Counted from the stretch's first letter, positions 28,747 to 37,578 are shown. The stretch: 64,000 bases of DNA from Sphingomonas sp. Root720 (GCF_001428605.1 NZ_LMID01000010.1:1-64000); one strand, 5' to 3'. The notes: generated from the letters alone by a model not told the origin. Program-made: numbers and translations.

Positions 28747-28840
28747 ATGGTTTCGCCGCAACCTGGGCGCGATCAGTGGAGTGCTGGCGTTGATCGCCTG
28801 GTTCGCGCTGCTCTACTTCATGTTCTGGGACGTCCTCTGA
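28739..28840 (+). CDS. 33-residue membrane microprotein
   Basis: ATG 28739 opens MAEWFRRNLGAISGVLALIA and ends FMFWDVL. It is a single hydrophobic helix (about residues 10-29) after a positively charged amphipathic start. GGGAGAG lies three bases before the ATG. It overlaps the 3' end of the transpeptidase-like gene by eight bases in a different frame. The clean ribosome site, overlap and topology argue for a real gene. Function is unknown; a helper of the upstream cell-wall enzyme is a guess from position. Confidence 0.6.
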   Translation: MAEWFRRNLGAISGVLALIAWFALLYFMFWDVL

Positions 28841-28877
28841 CATTGCCGTCGCCGCGCTGGGCTCGTAAAGGCGCGCC

Positions 28878-30476
28878 ATGCTCCGCATTTCAGAAATCAA
28901 GCTGCCGCTCGATCATCCGGCCGAGGCGCTACCCGCCGCGATCGTCGCGCGGCTGGGGATTCCGGCCGCCGATCTGCTGAGCTGGGAGGTCGCCCGCCGC
29001 GCCAACGACGCGCGTCGCAAATCGGCGATCCTGATGGTCTACTCGGTCGACGTGACCCTCGCCGACGAAGCCGCGATTCTCGCGCGCTTCCCGGGCGACA
29101 GCCATGTCCGCCCCAAACCCGATACCGGCTATCGTCCCGTCGCCACGGCACCCGCCGACGGGGCGCGCCCGGTCGTCATCGGCGCCGGCCCCTGCGGACT
29201 GTTCGCCGGGCTGATCCTCGCGCAGATGGGCTTCCGCCCGATCATCCTCGAACGCGGCAAGGTGGTTCGCGAGCGGACCAAGGATACTTGGGGCCTGTGG
29301 CGCCGCAACGTCCTCAATCCCGAATCCAACGTCCAGTTCGGCGAGGGCGGCGCGGGCACCTTTTCCGACGGAAAGCTCTATAGCCAGATCAAGGATCCCC
29401 GCTTCCTCGGCCGCAAGGTGTTGACCGAGTTCGTGAAGGCCGGCGCACCCGAGGAAATCCTGACCGAGGCTCATCCCCATATCGGCACCTTCCGCCTCGT
29501 CTCGATGGTCGAGAACATGCGCGCCACGATCGAGCAACTCGGCGGCGAATATCGCTTCGAGCAACGGGTCGTCGATTTTGATATTCGGGACGGCCGGCTG
29601 CGCGGTCTCCACCTCCACAGCGGCGAGGTCGTCGAAACGAGCCACGTTGTGCTCGCCGTCGGCCACAGCGCGCGCGACACCTTCCACGCCTTGCACGATC
29701 GCGGCGTCCATATCGAAGCGAAGCCCTTTTCGATCGGCGTCCGCATCGAACATCCGCAGAGCTGGATCGACCGCGCCCGCTTCGGCCCATGCGCCGGCCA
29801 TCCCGATCTCGGCGCCGCCGCCTATGCGCTCTCGCACCACTGCGCGAACGGTCGCTCGGTCTACAGCTTCTGCATGTGCCCCGGCGGCCGCGTCGTTGCG
29901 GCGACGTCGGAGGAGGGCCGGGTCGTCACCAACGGCATGAGCCAATATTCGCGCAAGGAGTTCAACGCCAATTCGGGCCTCGTCGTCGGCATCGATCCCG
30001 AGCGCGATTATCCCGGCCATCCGCTCGCCGGCATCGCCTTGCAACGCCATTGGGAAGAGCGCGCCTTCGTCGCCGGTGGATCGAGCTACGAGGCGCCGGG
30101 CCAGCTCGTCGGCGACTTCCTCGCGCACCGTCCGTCGACCATGTTGGGCGCGGTGGTGCCGTCCTACAAGCCGGGCGTCCATCTGACCGATCTGGCGGGA
30201 TGCCTGCCCGATTTCGCGATCGCGGCGCTGCGCGAGGCGCTGCCTGTCTTCGGCCGCCAGATCCCGCGATACGACGATCCCGACGCAATCATGACCGGCG
30301 TCGAGACGCGGACGTCGTCACCGATCCGCATCACCCGTGCCAGGGATTTCCAGAGCCTCAACGTCGCCGGCCTGTTCCCGGCGGGGGAAGGCGCGGGCTA
30401 TGCGGGCGGCATCCTTTCCGCCGCCGTCGACGGGATCAAGGTCGCGGAGGCGGTCGCCCAGAACCTCGTCGGCTAG
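28878..30476 (+). CDS. FAD-dependent oxidoreductase (COG2509 type)
   Basis: 532 residues. A ~90-residue N-terminal domain (LRISEIKLPLDHP, YSVDVT) precedes a Rossmann FAD motif, PVVIGAGPCGLFAGLILAQMG (about 99-118). The family hallmarks NVQFGEGGAGTFSDGKLYSQ, HPHIGTF and VLAVGHSARDTFHAL follow, with a C-terminal FAD motif GLFPAGEGAGYAGGILSAAVDG. The family is widespread but uncharacterised; a dehydrogenase role is assumed from the FAD site. AAAGG precedes ATG 28878. Its end overlaps the convergent DUF2093 gene by four bases. Confidence 0.88.
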   Translation: MLRISEIKLPLDHPAEALPAAIVARLGIPAADLLSWEVARRANDARRKSAILMVYSVDVTLADEAAILARFPGDSHVRPKPDTGYRPVATAPADGARPVVIGAGPCGLFAGLILAQMGFRPIILERGKVVRERTKDTWGLWRRNVLNPESNVQFGEGGAGTFSDGKLYSQIKDPRFLGRKVLTEFVKAGAPEEILTEAHPHIGTFRLVSMVENMRATIEQLGGEYRFEQRVVDFDIRDGRLRGLHLHSGEVVETSHVVLAVGHSARDTFHALHDRGVHIEAKPFSIGVRIEHPQSWIDRARFGPCAGHPDLGAAAYALSHHCANGRSVYSFCMCPGGRVVAATSEEGRVVTNGMSQYSRKEFNANSGLVVGIDPERDYPGHPLAGIALQRHWEERAFVAGGSSYEAPGQLVGDFLAHRPSTMLGAVVPSYKPGVHLTDLAGCLPDFAIAALREALPVFGRQIPRYDDPDAIMTGVETRTSSPIRITRARDFQSLNVAGLFPAGEGAGYAGGILSAAVDGIKVAEAVAQNLVG

Positions 30477-30694
30477 ACGCGACGACGAAGCTTGGCGGCA
30501 CCACCCGCGGCATGGGCGGCATGCGATTCGGCCGGCCCGCGATAGGGTTCCTGATGCTCGACGCTCCAATAGCGCAGCTCGTTGAGCGGTATGCTCTCGC
30601 CCGTCACCGCGCACAGCACATGGTCGCCACGCTGGACGATCGTGAATTGGGGGGTGTCGTACCGCAGGATCGCAAGCTTACCGGAGAACAGCAT
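30473..30694 (-). CDS. DUF2093 domain protein
   Basis: 73 residues. The compact domain MLFSGKLAILRYDTPQFTIV followed by RGDHVLCAVTGESIPLNELRYWSVEHQEPY is DUF2093, found in alphaproteobacteria as small stand-alone proteins. There is no signal or membrane helix. The conserved CAVTGESIPL segment looks like a small zinc- or cofactor-free beta structure; the function is unknown. Convergent with the FAD gene, overlapping its last four bases. Confidence 0.85.
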   Translation of the reverse strand: MLFSGKLAILRYDTPQFTIVQRGDHVLCAVTGESIPLNELRYWSVEHQEPYRGPAESHAAHAAGGAAKLRRRV

Positions 30695-30750
30695 GGCGAC
30701 ACCCTACAGGACGGGCGCCGGAGACGAAACCCCGTCCCCGACGATCACCG

Positions 30751-31776
30751 TCAGGCCCTGGGCACGACTTCGACGATCTGGTCGCCGGATTGCAGCTTTC
30801 CGGCGGCGATCTCCCAGAAGCCGTGGCATTCGCCGTCGCGGTAGATCCGCAGGCCCAGGCCGGTGGTGATCGCCGCCAGTGGCCTGCCGACCTCGTCCGC
30901 GCTCACGACCCGCTCGCGCAGGGTCACCCTTCCATCGGCATTGGCCAGATCGGCCATATAGTCGGCGATATGCGGCCCGTGAGTCGATCCGGCCAGCAGC
31001 AGCCCGGCGAAGCTGGCCGGGTTGATCACCGTGTCGGCGCCCGCCTGGCGCGCCAGCGTCTCATTGTCCTCGGATCGTATGACCACGCTGATCGGCGCAT
31101 CAGGTGCGAACCGCCGCGCGGTCAGCACGATCAGGATCGAGGTGTCGTCGCGACCGGCCGCGACGATGATCGCCTTGGCCTGCGCGACCCTCACCGCCTC
31201 CAGCGTGGCATTGCGCGTCGCGTCGCCCTCGATGACGTTGGCGCCGATCGCCTCGGCCGCCCGAAGATTTTCCTGGCGCGGATCGATGACGACGATCTCG
31301 GCCGCCTTGGTCCCGCGCCGGATCAACTCGCTCGCCGCTTCGGATCCCGTCGTGCCGTAACCGGCGATCACGACATGGCCGCGCAACGTCCGCTGGATCA
31401 CGCTCATACGCCACTTCTCCCAGACATGCTTGAGCAGGAATTCATAGGCCGTCCCCAGGAAGATCAGCCAGACGAATAGCCGGACCGGCGTGACGACGAA
31501 GGTGTCGAACAGCCGGGCCCGCTCGGTCACCGGCACGATATCGCCATAGCCGACCGTCGTGATCGTGATCATCGTGAAGTAGAGCACATCGACGAAGCTG
31601 ATGTCGCCGTCGATATTGTCCCTCAGCCCGCCTCGGTCGATCCAGTGCCCCGCCAGCGCGACCGCTATCAGCGCGAAGGCCAGCAGCACCCGCCAGACCA
31701 GCGACAGCCAGACGGGCTTGCCGCTCTTGCGGTGGAGGATCAGCCGCTGATCGCGGCCTGGCCTTGGACGGAGCAC
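30751..31776 (-). CDS. Two-helix potassium channel with RCK (TrkA-N/TrkA-C) domains
   Basis: 341 residues. A first membrane helix (about 25-45), a pore loop with the K+ selectivity filter TITTVGYGD, and a second helix form a KcsA-like module. An RCK domain follows, with the Rossmann motif VIAGYGTTGSEAASELIRRG and acid-tipped strand IVVIDP, then a C-terminal TrkA-C-like piece (SGDQIVEVVP). Ligand gating by nucleotide or ions is typical. I prefer the GTG at 31776, because AAAGGGA lies just upstream and the ATG at 31902 would add a Cys-rich non-homologous extension and reach into the divergent gene. Confidence 0.88.
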   Translation of the reverse strand: MLRPRPGRDQRLILHRKSGKPVWLSLVWRVLLAFALIAVALAGHWIDRGGLRDNIDGDISFVDVLYFTMITITTVGYGDIVPVTERARLFDTFVVTPVRLFVWLIFLGTAYEFLLKHVWEKWRMSVIQRTLRGHVVIAGYGTTGSEAASELIRRGTKAAEIVVIDPRQENLRAAEAIGANVIEGDATRNATLEAVRVAQAKAIIVAAGRDDTSILIVLTARRFAPDAPISVVIRSEDNETLARQAGADTVINPASFAGLLLAGSTHGPHIADYMADLANADGRVTLRERVVSADEVGRPLAAITTGLGLRIYRDGECHGFWEIAAGKLQSGDQIVEVVPRA

Positions 31777-31880
31777 GGCATCCCTTTCGTTTGACCGGTC
31801 ACAACGGAAACAGTTCGCCTTTGATCCGTTCGTCGCTCCCTCTACAGGGATGCACGAAGCGCAGGCGGGAAGGAAGATCG

Positions 31881-32816
31881 ATGGCATCGGGCTTGGTCGC
31901 ATTGCTGGACGATATCGCCGGGCTCACCAAGCTCGCGGCGGCATCGCTCGACGATGTCGGCGCGGCGGCGGGCAAGGCCGGCAGCAAGGCGGTCGGCGTC
32001 GTCGTCGACGATGCCGCGGTGACGCCGCGCTACGTCACCGGCCTGACGCCCGACCGCGAACTGCCGATCATCGCCCGGATCGCCGTGGGCTCGCTCCGCA
32101 ACAAGCTGCTCATCCTGCTGCCCGCCGCGTTGCTGCTCAGTGCATTCGCGCCGTGGGCGGTGACGCCGCTCCTGATGCTCGGCGGCACCTTCCTCTGCTT
32201 CGAAGGGGCGGAGAAGGTGATCGAGGCGATCGGCGGCCACCATCCGGTCGAGGAGCATGTCGCGACCACCGACCCGGCGACCCTGGAGAAACAACAGGTC
32301 GCGGGCGCGATCCGCACCGACCTGATCCTCTCGGCCGAGATCATGGCGATCGCGCTGGCCGAGGTCACCGATCAGACGATCCCGATACAGGCGGGCGTGC
32401 TCGCGGCGGTCGGCATCGCGATCACCATCGGCGTCTATGGCGTCGTCGGGCTCATCGTGAAGATGGACGATATCGGCCTGCACCTCACCCGGCGCGATGC
32501 CACCCGGACGGTCGGTACGCTGCTGGTCAAAGGAATGCCGGTCGTGATGCGCTGGCTGTCGATCATCGGGACCGCGGCGATGATCTGGGTCGGCGGCGGG
32601 ATTCTCGTGCACGGACTCGAAGTCCTCGGCATCCCCGCGCCCGCCCATTTCCTGCATCATCTGAGCGAAATGACCGCCCATGCCGTGCCGGTCGGTGGCG
32701 GCGTCCTCGGCTGGCTGGTCACCGCGCTCGGGTCGGGCATCGTCGGCCTGGCCGTCGGCGGCGCGATCGTCCCAATCGTTCACCTGGTCAGCACCTTGCG
32801 CGGCAAGGCGCATTGA
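31881..32816 (+). CDS. yedI: DUF808 (YedI) family inner-membrane protein
   Basis: 311 residues with several hydrophobic helices. MASGLVALLDDIAGLTKLAAASLDDVG is the diagnostic start of DUF808, followed by KAVGVVVDDAAVTPRYV, FLCFEGAEKV and EVTDQTIPIQAG. GGAAGGAAG precedes ATG 31881; the frame extends upstream to 31764 but without homology. The E. coli member is YedI, of unknown function. It is divergent from the K+ channel gene with 104 bp between starts, and convergent with the GlxA-type regulator, whose stop begins one base later. Confidence 0.88.
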   Translation: MASGLVALLDDIAGLTKLAAASLDDVGAAAGKAGSKAVGVVVDDAAVTPRYVTGLTPDRELPIIARIAVGSLRNKLLILLPAALLLSAFAPWAVTPLLMLGGTFLCFEGAEKVIEAIGGHHPVEEHVATTDPATLEKQQVAGAIRTDLILSAEIMAIALAEVTDQTIPIQAGVLAAVGIAITIGVYGVVGLIVKMDDIGLHLTRRDATRTVGTLLVKGMPVVMRWLSIIGTAAMIWVGGGILVHGLEVLGIPAPAHFLHHLSEMTAHAVPVGGGVLGWLVTALGSGIVGLAVGGAIVPIVHLVSTLRGKAH

Positions 32817-33812
32817 TCAGGCCGCGACGGCAACTTCCCCGCGCCCGACGCCGAAACGCTGGCGATAATCGCCTGGCGACAGGCCGATGAGGCGGTGGAA
32901 CAATTTGCGGAAGGCGGCAGCATCCTCATAGCCCACCGCCCAGGCGATCTGCTCCACCGGACGCTTGGTGAACTCCAAAAGCTCGCGGGCCTTGCCGATG
33001 CGCAGATGCTGCGAATATTCGTTCGGCTTCAACCCCGTCGCCGCCTTGAACCGCCGCAGGAAGGTACGCTCCTCCATCCCGGCCTGTCCGGCCATGTCGG
33101 CGACGCTCACCGCCCGCGCACCCTTGGCCTGGAGCCAGTGCTGGACCTTCAGGATCGGCTCGTCGCCATGGGTCATGCGCGGCGAAAAGCTGCTATAGTG
33201 CCGCTGCTCGCGGCCCGCCGGATCGACCAGCAGGAACCGGCCAGTCTCGACCATGACGGTCGGTCCGAACAGGCGGTCGACCAGCTTCAGCCCCAGGTCG
33301 GTCCACGCCATCAGCCCGCCGGCCGTGATGATGTCGCCATCCTCGATCACGATCTTGTCGGGATCGAGGAGCACGTCGGGAAAGCGCTCGCGAAAGGCGT
33401 TGGCGAATAGCCAGTGGGTCGTTGCCGGACGGCCGGAGAGCAACCCGGTCGCGGCCAGTGCGAACGCCCCGCCACAGTTCGACGCGAGGATCGTACCCTG
33501 CGCGTGTCGGTCCAGCAGGAAGCGGGCATAGGGCTCCGCCTCCACCGCATCCATCACACCGCTCAATCGGCCCGGCACGATAAGATAGGCGGGATCGCCC
33601 GACTCGTCGGCATGGGTGTCGTGGCAGCGGATGAAGCCTCCCTTGTCGTGCAGCCGCCAATGGCTGACCCGGACCGGTTGTCCCCCGTAATTGCTGGCGA
33701 ACTGGCCGGCGATATAAAGCAGGTCGGTCATGCCGTGGACCATCGCCATCTGGCATCCCGGATAGAGGACCAGACCCACCTCGGGTCGCGCAGCCGCCGC
33801 GTTCCGTACCAT
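32817..33812 (-). CDS. GlxA family transcriptional regulator (DJ-1/PfpI + AraC HTH)
   Basis: 331 residues from ATG 33812 (AAAGGAG upstream). The N-terminal DJ-1/PfpI-like domain (about 10-190) includes ILASNCGGAFALAATGLLSGRPATTHW with the nucleophile-elbow Cys. The C-terminal AraC HTH pair has VSVADMAGQAGMEERTFLRRF and VEQIAWAVGYEDAAAFRKLFHRL. Such regulators usually control a nearby catabolic or detoxification gene. It is divergent from the alpha/beta hydrolase at 33942, the likely target, with 129 bp between. Confidence 0.9.
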   Translation of the reverse strand: MVRNAAAARPEVGLVLYPGCQMAMVHGMTDLLYIAGQFASNYGGQPVRVSHWRLHDKGGFIRCHDTHADESGDPAYLIVPGRLSGVMDAVEAEPYARFLLDRHAQGTILASNCGGAFALAATGLLSGRPATTHWLFANAFRERFPDVLLDPDKIVIEDGDIITAGGLMAWTDLGLKLVDRLFGPTVMVETGRFLLVDPAGREQRHYSSFSPRMTHGDEPILKVQHWLQAKGARAVSVADMAGQAGMEERTFLRRFKAATGLKPNEYSQHLRIGKARELLEFTKRPVEQIAWAVGYEDAAAFRKLFHRLIGLSPGDYRQRFGVGRGEVAVAA

Positions 33813-33941
33813 CGCCAGCTCCTTTGTCGGTTTTGACCCGGATAATGTCGAATCCGCCAATCCCGACACTGCACCATGCCGCCTATTCCTTCAATCACCG
33901 GGCGGGAATGCCCCCCACGCTCAGACGGAAGGGACAGAGAC

Positions 33942-34769
33942 ATGACCACGATCACCACCAAGGACGGGGCCCGCATCTTCTACAAGGACTGGGGACCCAG
34001 GGACGGACAGCCGATCATCTTCTCGCATGGCTGGCCGCTGACAGCCGACGCCTGGGACGCCCAGCTCGTCTTCTTCGCCAACCAGGGTTTCCGCGCCATC
34101 GCCCATGACCGCCGCAGCCACGGCCGCTCGGATCAGGTTTGGGACAACAACACTATGGATCAATATGCCGACGACCTGGCCGAACTGATCGAACAGCTCG
34201 GCCTGCACGATATCATCCTGGTCGGCCATTCGACCGGCGGCGGCGAGGTTACCCGCTATATCGGCCGGCACGGCACGGCGCGGGTTACGAAGATCGGCCT
34301 GATCGGCGCGGTCCCACCGCTGATGCTCAAGACCGAAGCCAATCCGTTCGGCCTGCCGATCGAGGTGTTCGACGGCATTCGCAAGGGCACCTTCGACAAC
34401 CGCTCGCAGTTCTTCAAGGATCTGTCGATCCCCTTCTACGGCTACAATCGCGAAGGCGCCCTGGTATCCGAAGGCATCCGCGAAGAGTTCTGGCGACAGG
34501 GCATGATGGGCGGCCTCAAGGGCCAGCTCGACAGCATCCGCGCGTTTTCCGAAAGCGACTTCAACGAGGACCTCAAGAAGTTCGACGTGCCGACCCTGGT
34601 CCTGCACGGCGACGACGACCAGATCGTACCGATCGGCGCCGCCGCGCTCTCGACCGTCAAGATCGTCAGCCAGGCCGTCCTCAAGATCTATGAAGGCGCC
34701 GACCACGGTCTGACCCAGACCCACCAGGACCGGTTCAACGCCGACCTGCTCGACTTCATCCAACAATGA
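33942..34769 (+). CDS. Alpha/beta hydrolase of the non-heme haloperoxidase/esterase group
   Basis: 275 residues. The sequence opens [21 protein letters not shown], then [12 protein letters not shown] (oxyanion HGW), nucleophile Ser in [14 protein letters not shown], Asp in HGDDDQIVP, and His in [10 protein letters not shown]. These are the features of cofactor-free chloroperoxidase/arylesterase enzymes. Haloperoxidase activity is often a side reaction of perhydrolase/esterase chemistry. GGAAGGGACAG precedes ATG 33942. The divergent GlxA-type regulator may control it, and an SDR follows 47 bases downstream. Confidence 0.9.
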   Translation: MTTITTKDGARIFYKDWGPRDGQPIIFSHGWPLTADAWDAQLVFFANQGFRAIAHDRRSHGRSDQVWDNNTMDQYADDLAELIEQLGLHDIILVGHSTGGGEVTRYIGRHGTARVTKIGLIGAVPPLMLKTEANPFGLPIEVFDGIRKGTFDNRSQFFKDLSIPFYGYNREGALVSEGIREEFWRQGMMGGLKGQLDSIRAFSESDFNEDLKKFDVPTLVLHGDDDQIVPIGAAALSTVKIVSQAVLKIYEGADHGLTQTHQDRFNADLLDFIQQ

Positions 34770-34774
34770 AAAAT

Positions 34775-34794
34775 CCCCTCCCTTCGGGGAGGGG
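34775..34794. terminator. Hairpin with UUCG tetraloop between hydrolase and SDR genes
   Basis: An 8-bp perfect stem (CCCCTCCC/GGGAGGGG) closed by TTCG. On the plus strand it is preceded by A-run and not followed by T, so it is a poor plus-strand terminator; on the minus strand it is followed by ATTTTT and would terminate antisense transcripts. It may instead stabilise the upstream mRNA end. Confidence 0.5.
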
Positions 34795-34816
34795 ACGCCA
34801 GACAAGGAAACTCCCC

Positions 34817-35593
34817 ATGTCCAACAAGGCCCTCATCACCGGCGCTTCCAGCGGGATCGGCGAAGTCTATGCCGACCGCCTTGCCCGCCGCGGCCACGAC
34901 CTCGTCCTCGTCGCCCGCAGCGCCGGCAAGCTCGAAGCCCTCGCCGCCCGGCTCCGCGCCGAAGCCGGCATCTCGGTCGAAATCCTGCCCGCCGATCTCG
35001 GCAAGGCCGACGACCTCGCCAGGGTCGAGGCCCGGCTGCGCGACGACACCGCCATCGACATGCTCGTCAACAATGCGGGCGTCGCCGGCGAAGGCCCGTT
35101 CGTCGATGCCGATCCGGCTTTCCTTACCGGCCTGATCAACCTGAACATCATCGCCGTCACCCGGCTCGCCGCCGCGATCGCGCCGCGCCTTGCCGCCAAG
35201 GGCCGGGGAACCATCATCAATCTCACCTCTGTCACCGCGCTGATGCCCGACGCCTTCACCGCCGTCTATCCGGCGACCAAGGCCTTCGTCCTCGCGCTTA
35301 CCGAGGCGCTTCAGGTCGAGCTCGGCGCCAAGGGCGTCCGCGTCCAGGCGGTGTTGCCCGGCATCACCCGCACTGCCATCTGGGAGGAGGAGCAGATCCG
35401 GAACATTCCGGCAGAGATGGTGATGGACGTCGACGAGATGGTCGACGCGGCGCTGGCCGGGCTCGACCAGGGCGAGAAGATCACGCTTCCGTCCCTACCC
35501 GACAATGCCGACTTCGATGCCTATCTCGAAGCGCGGCTCGCACTGCGACCCAACCTGTCGCACCAGCACGCGGCGGCTCGCTACGGCCTCTGA
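34817..35593 (+). CDS. Short-chain dehydrogenase/reductase
   Basis: 258 residues from ATG 34817 (AAGGAAA upstream). Nucleotide motif TGASSGIGEVYADRL, dinucleotide-binding VLVARSAGKLE, NNAGVAGEGPF, and catalytic Ser-Tyr-Lys as NLTSVTALMPDAF and YPATKAF. An Arg/Ser/Gly-lined loop after the second strand (ARSAGK) favours NADP(H). The substrate is not evident. It follows the haloperoxidase-like gene and may share its regulation by the GlxA-type protein. Confidence 0.9.
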   Translation: MSNKALITGASSGIGEVYADRLARRGHDLVLVARSAGKLEALAARLRAEAGISVEILPADLGKADDLARVEARLRDDTAIDMLVNNAGVAGEGPFVDADPAFLTGLINLNIIAVTRLAAAIAPRLAAKGRGTIINLTSVTALMPDAFTAVYPATKAFVLALTEALQVELGAKGVRVQAVLPGITRTAIWEEEQIRNIPAEMVMDVDEMVDAALAGLDQGEKITLPSLPDNADFDAYLEARLALRPNLSHQHAAARYGL

Positions 35594-35628
35594 AAGAGGG
35601 GGCGGCGTCGATCGGGCGCCGCCTCCGG

Positions 35629-36375
35629 TCAATCGATCCCGACGACCAGGCCGTCGCCGATCCAGCGCCCGAGCAGCTGGCCGGCGGCGGCAACGCCGCC
35701 CTCTTCTCCCAGCAGGTCGATCATCGCTACGCATATCGCCGCGAAACCGGCCCCCGAGCGTGCCAGCGCGATCGCCATCGCCTCGCCGGGCTCGGCCGTG
35801 CGAAAACGGGGCATCAGCTCGTTCCGCCATACCAGCATCGTCACCGGTTCGGGCAGAAGCCTGGCGGCGGGCGGCATTTCCCCGGTCGACAGTGCCGACC
35901 AGATCGCCGCTGCATTGCTGCGGAAATCCTTCGTGGCCAGCGTCGGCGACAGGCGCAGCACCGCCGTGTCCCAATCGACTTCGCCCAGTCCGGCCGGATC
36001 GACCGACGCGGCGTCGGGCCCGACAAAGGCTTCCGACAGGGTCAGGTCCAGCCAGCCGAGCTCGGCGATCTCGGGATCGTCGCGAAACAGCAGATCCAGC
36101 GTCTCGGGGAAGTCGCGCGCATAGGCGTCGAGCGTCCAGGCATGTGGCGGCGTGACGTCGATGTGCGCGGCCGTCGTCGACCAGAAGCGCTCGTCTCCGA
36201 CCCACAGGTGCACGCGCTCGAAGGCCTCGGCCAGGCAGTTGGTCAGGGCGGCGCGGTAATTATTGTGGTAGATCTCGAGTCCGGACCGCGCACCGTCGCC
36301 GATGCGCGCCGCGGCATCCTCCGACGATTCCGACAGCCAGGCCCGGAAGTCGCGCTGCATCGCCAGCAGGCTCAC
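35629..36375 (-). CDS. bufC: BufC: DUF2063 (HvfC-like) partner protein of the bufferin system
   Basis: 248 residues. The N-terminal DUF2063 domain (about 5-95) has the typical MQRDFRAWLSE, GLEIYHNNYRAALTNCLAEAF and VGDERFW. The C-terminal half is a mixed Ala/Gly-rich domain. In bufferin and related MNIO systems this protein pairs with the DUF692 enzyme to recognise and modify the precursor. The start overlaps the bufB stop by four bases (ATGA), showing coupled translation. It is the last gene of the operon; the downstream SDR gene converges with it. Confidence 0.9.
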   Translation of the reverse strand: MSLLAMQRDFRAWLSESSEDAAARIGDGARSGLEIYHNNYRAALTNCLAEAFERVHLWVGDERFWSTTAAHIDVTPPHAWTLDAYARDFPETLDLLFRDDPEIAELGWLDLTLSEAFVGPDAASVDPAGLGEVDWDTAVLRLSPTLATKDFRSNAAAIWSALSTGEMPPAARLLPEPVTMLVWRNELMPRFRTAEPGEAMAIALARSGAGFAAICVAMIDLLGEEGGVAAAGQLLGRWIGDGLVVGID

Positions 36376-37211
36376 GCCGCCCTCCGCACATAGGGGCGTG
36401 CCATGTCGCGCGCGACCTGCAACTCCTCCAGCAATTCGGCCAGCGGCGGAATATTATCGTCGCGTTCGATCATCGTCGCAACCGGGCCCACCTTTTCGAC
36501 AGCCGCCTCATAGAGCGCCCAGACCGGCGGCGGCACCGGCCTGTCGTGCGTGTCGACAAGCAGCTTGTGGCCCTGGCTGTGCCCGGCGAGATGGATCTGC
36601 GCGACCCGGTCGGCGGGAATGCCCGCCAGATAGTCGCGCGCGTCGAAGCCGTGATTGGCCGCGCTGACATAGATGTTGTTGACGTCGAGCAGCAGCCCGC
36701 AACCGGTACGGGCGCACATGGCGTCGAGGAATTCCCATTCGGTCATCGGCGCGTCGGCGAAGGCGACGTAGCTCGACGGATTCTCGATCAGCATCGCCCG
36801 GCCGAGCATGTCCTGCGCAACGCCGATATTGGCGCAGACCAGGTCCAGCGCCTCCTCGGTATAGGGCAGCGGCAGCAGGTCGTGCGAGTTGAAGCCTTCC
36901 ACCCGGGTCCAGCACAGATGGTCGGACACGAACAGCGGATCGACCGAGTCGACGAGCAGGCGGAGCCGCGCGAGATAGTCGCGATCGACCCCGTCGGCTG
37001 ACCCCACCGACATCGATACGCCGTGCAGGGCGACGGGATGGCGATCGCGGACACGGCGGAGCGTGTCGCGCGGCCGGCCGCCGGGAACCATGAAATTCTC
37101 GGAGATCACCTCGACGAAGTCGACCGCGACGGGCTTCTCGCCGTCGAGGAAGTCGCCGTGGTGCGGCTTGCGCAGGCCGAGACCGAAGATCGCGCTGGTC
37201 ATGTCGGGCAT
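36372..37211 (-). CDS. bufB: BufB: DUF692 multinuclear iron oxygenase (MNIO) bufferin-modifying enzyme
   Basis: 279 residues with a TIM-barrel metalloenzyme pattern: FGLGLRKPHHGDFL, EVISENFM, HGVSMSVGSADG, DHLCW, MLIENPSSYVAF, LLLDVNNIYVSAANHGFD and HLAGHSQGHKLLVDTHD. The His, Asp, Glu and Asn in these motifs bind two or three iron atoms in the family. MNIO enzymes oxidise cysteines in the precursor to heterocycles that bind copper. ATG 37211 sits only nine bases after a strong intercistronic hairpin; a second ATG at 37202 is possible. Located between bufA and bufC. Confidence 0.93.
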   Translation of the reverse strand: MPDMTSAIFGLGLRKPHHGDFLDGEKPVAVDFVEVISENFMVPGGRPRDTLRRVRDRHPVALHGVSMSVGSADGVDRDYLARLRLLVDSVDPLFVSDHLCWTRVEGFNSHDLLPLPYTEEALDLVCANIGVAQDMLGRAMLIENPSSYVAFADAPMTEWEFLDAMCARTGCGLLLDVNNIYVSAANHGFDARDYLAGIPADRVAQIHLAGHSQGHKLLVDTHDRPVPPPVWALYEAAVEKVGPVATMIERDDNIPPLAELLEELQVARDMARPYVRRAA

Positions 37212-37219
37212 CGACGGAC

Positions 37220-37251
37220 GCCGGCCGGACGAAACATGTCGTCCGACCGGC
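37220..37251 (-). promoter_or_regulatory. Intercistronic hairpin between bufA and bufB
   Basis: On the minus strand, GCCGGTCGGACG and CGTCCGGCCGGC pair over 12 bp with one G-U wobble, around an 8-base loop. No U-tract follows. It begins nine bases after the bufA stop and ends nine bases before the bufB start, so it can shield the bufA mRNA end and hide the bufB ribosome site, giving more precursor than enzyme. Confidence 0.6.
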
Positions 37252-37259
37252 TCCAAAGC

Positions 37260-37535
37260 TTATTGCTTCTTCGGATCGGTGGTGACGCCGCCGGCGGCCG
37301 TGCAGGCTTCCGCGGTCATCGCCTTGTAGCCATGGCCCTTGCAGCTATTCTGGCCCTTGCACGAATGCTCGGCGGTGGCACAGTCGGAGGTGCCCTTGCA
37401 GCTGTTGACGCCGTAGCAGTGGACGGTCTTTGCTTCCTTGGTGGCACCGGCAAGCGCGGGAGCGGCCTGCATCGCGGCGAAAGCGATGAGCGCGGCGGAG
37501 GTGGCGGCGCTGATGCCGGTCTTGACGGTGATCAT
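37260..37535 (-). CDS. bufA: BufA: bufferin precursor peptide (DUF2282), RiPP
   Basis: 91 residues. A signal peptide (residues 1-29, ending APALA) sends it to the periplasm. The mature part has six cysteines at 40, 46, 52, 59, 65 and 78, with the BufA1 pattern [14 protein letters not shown], then [14 protein letters not shown]. Precursors of this family are modified on central cysteines by the DUF692 enzyme and then bind copper, buffering it in the periplasm. Which cysteines are changed here cannot be seen; the CKG-linked ones are the best candidates. GGGGAGAA precedes the ATG; an ECF-type promoter lies 44 bases upstream. Confidence 0.93.
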   Translation of the reverse strand: MITVKTGISAATSAALIAFAAMQAAPALAGATKEAKTVHCYGVNSCKGTSDCATAEHSCKGQNSCKGHGYKAMTAEACTAAGGVTTDPKKQ

Positions 37536-37578
37536 CTTTCAGTTCTCCCCTGATTATGCCTTCGGTGGCTCGGTCAGA

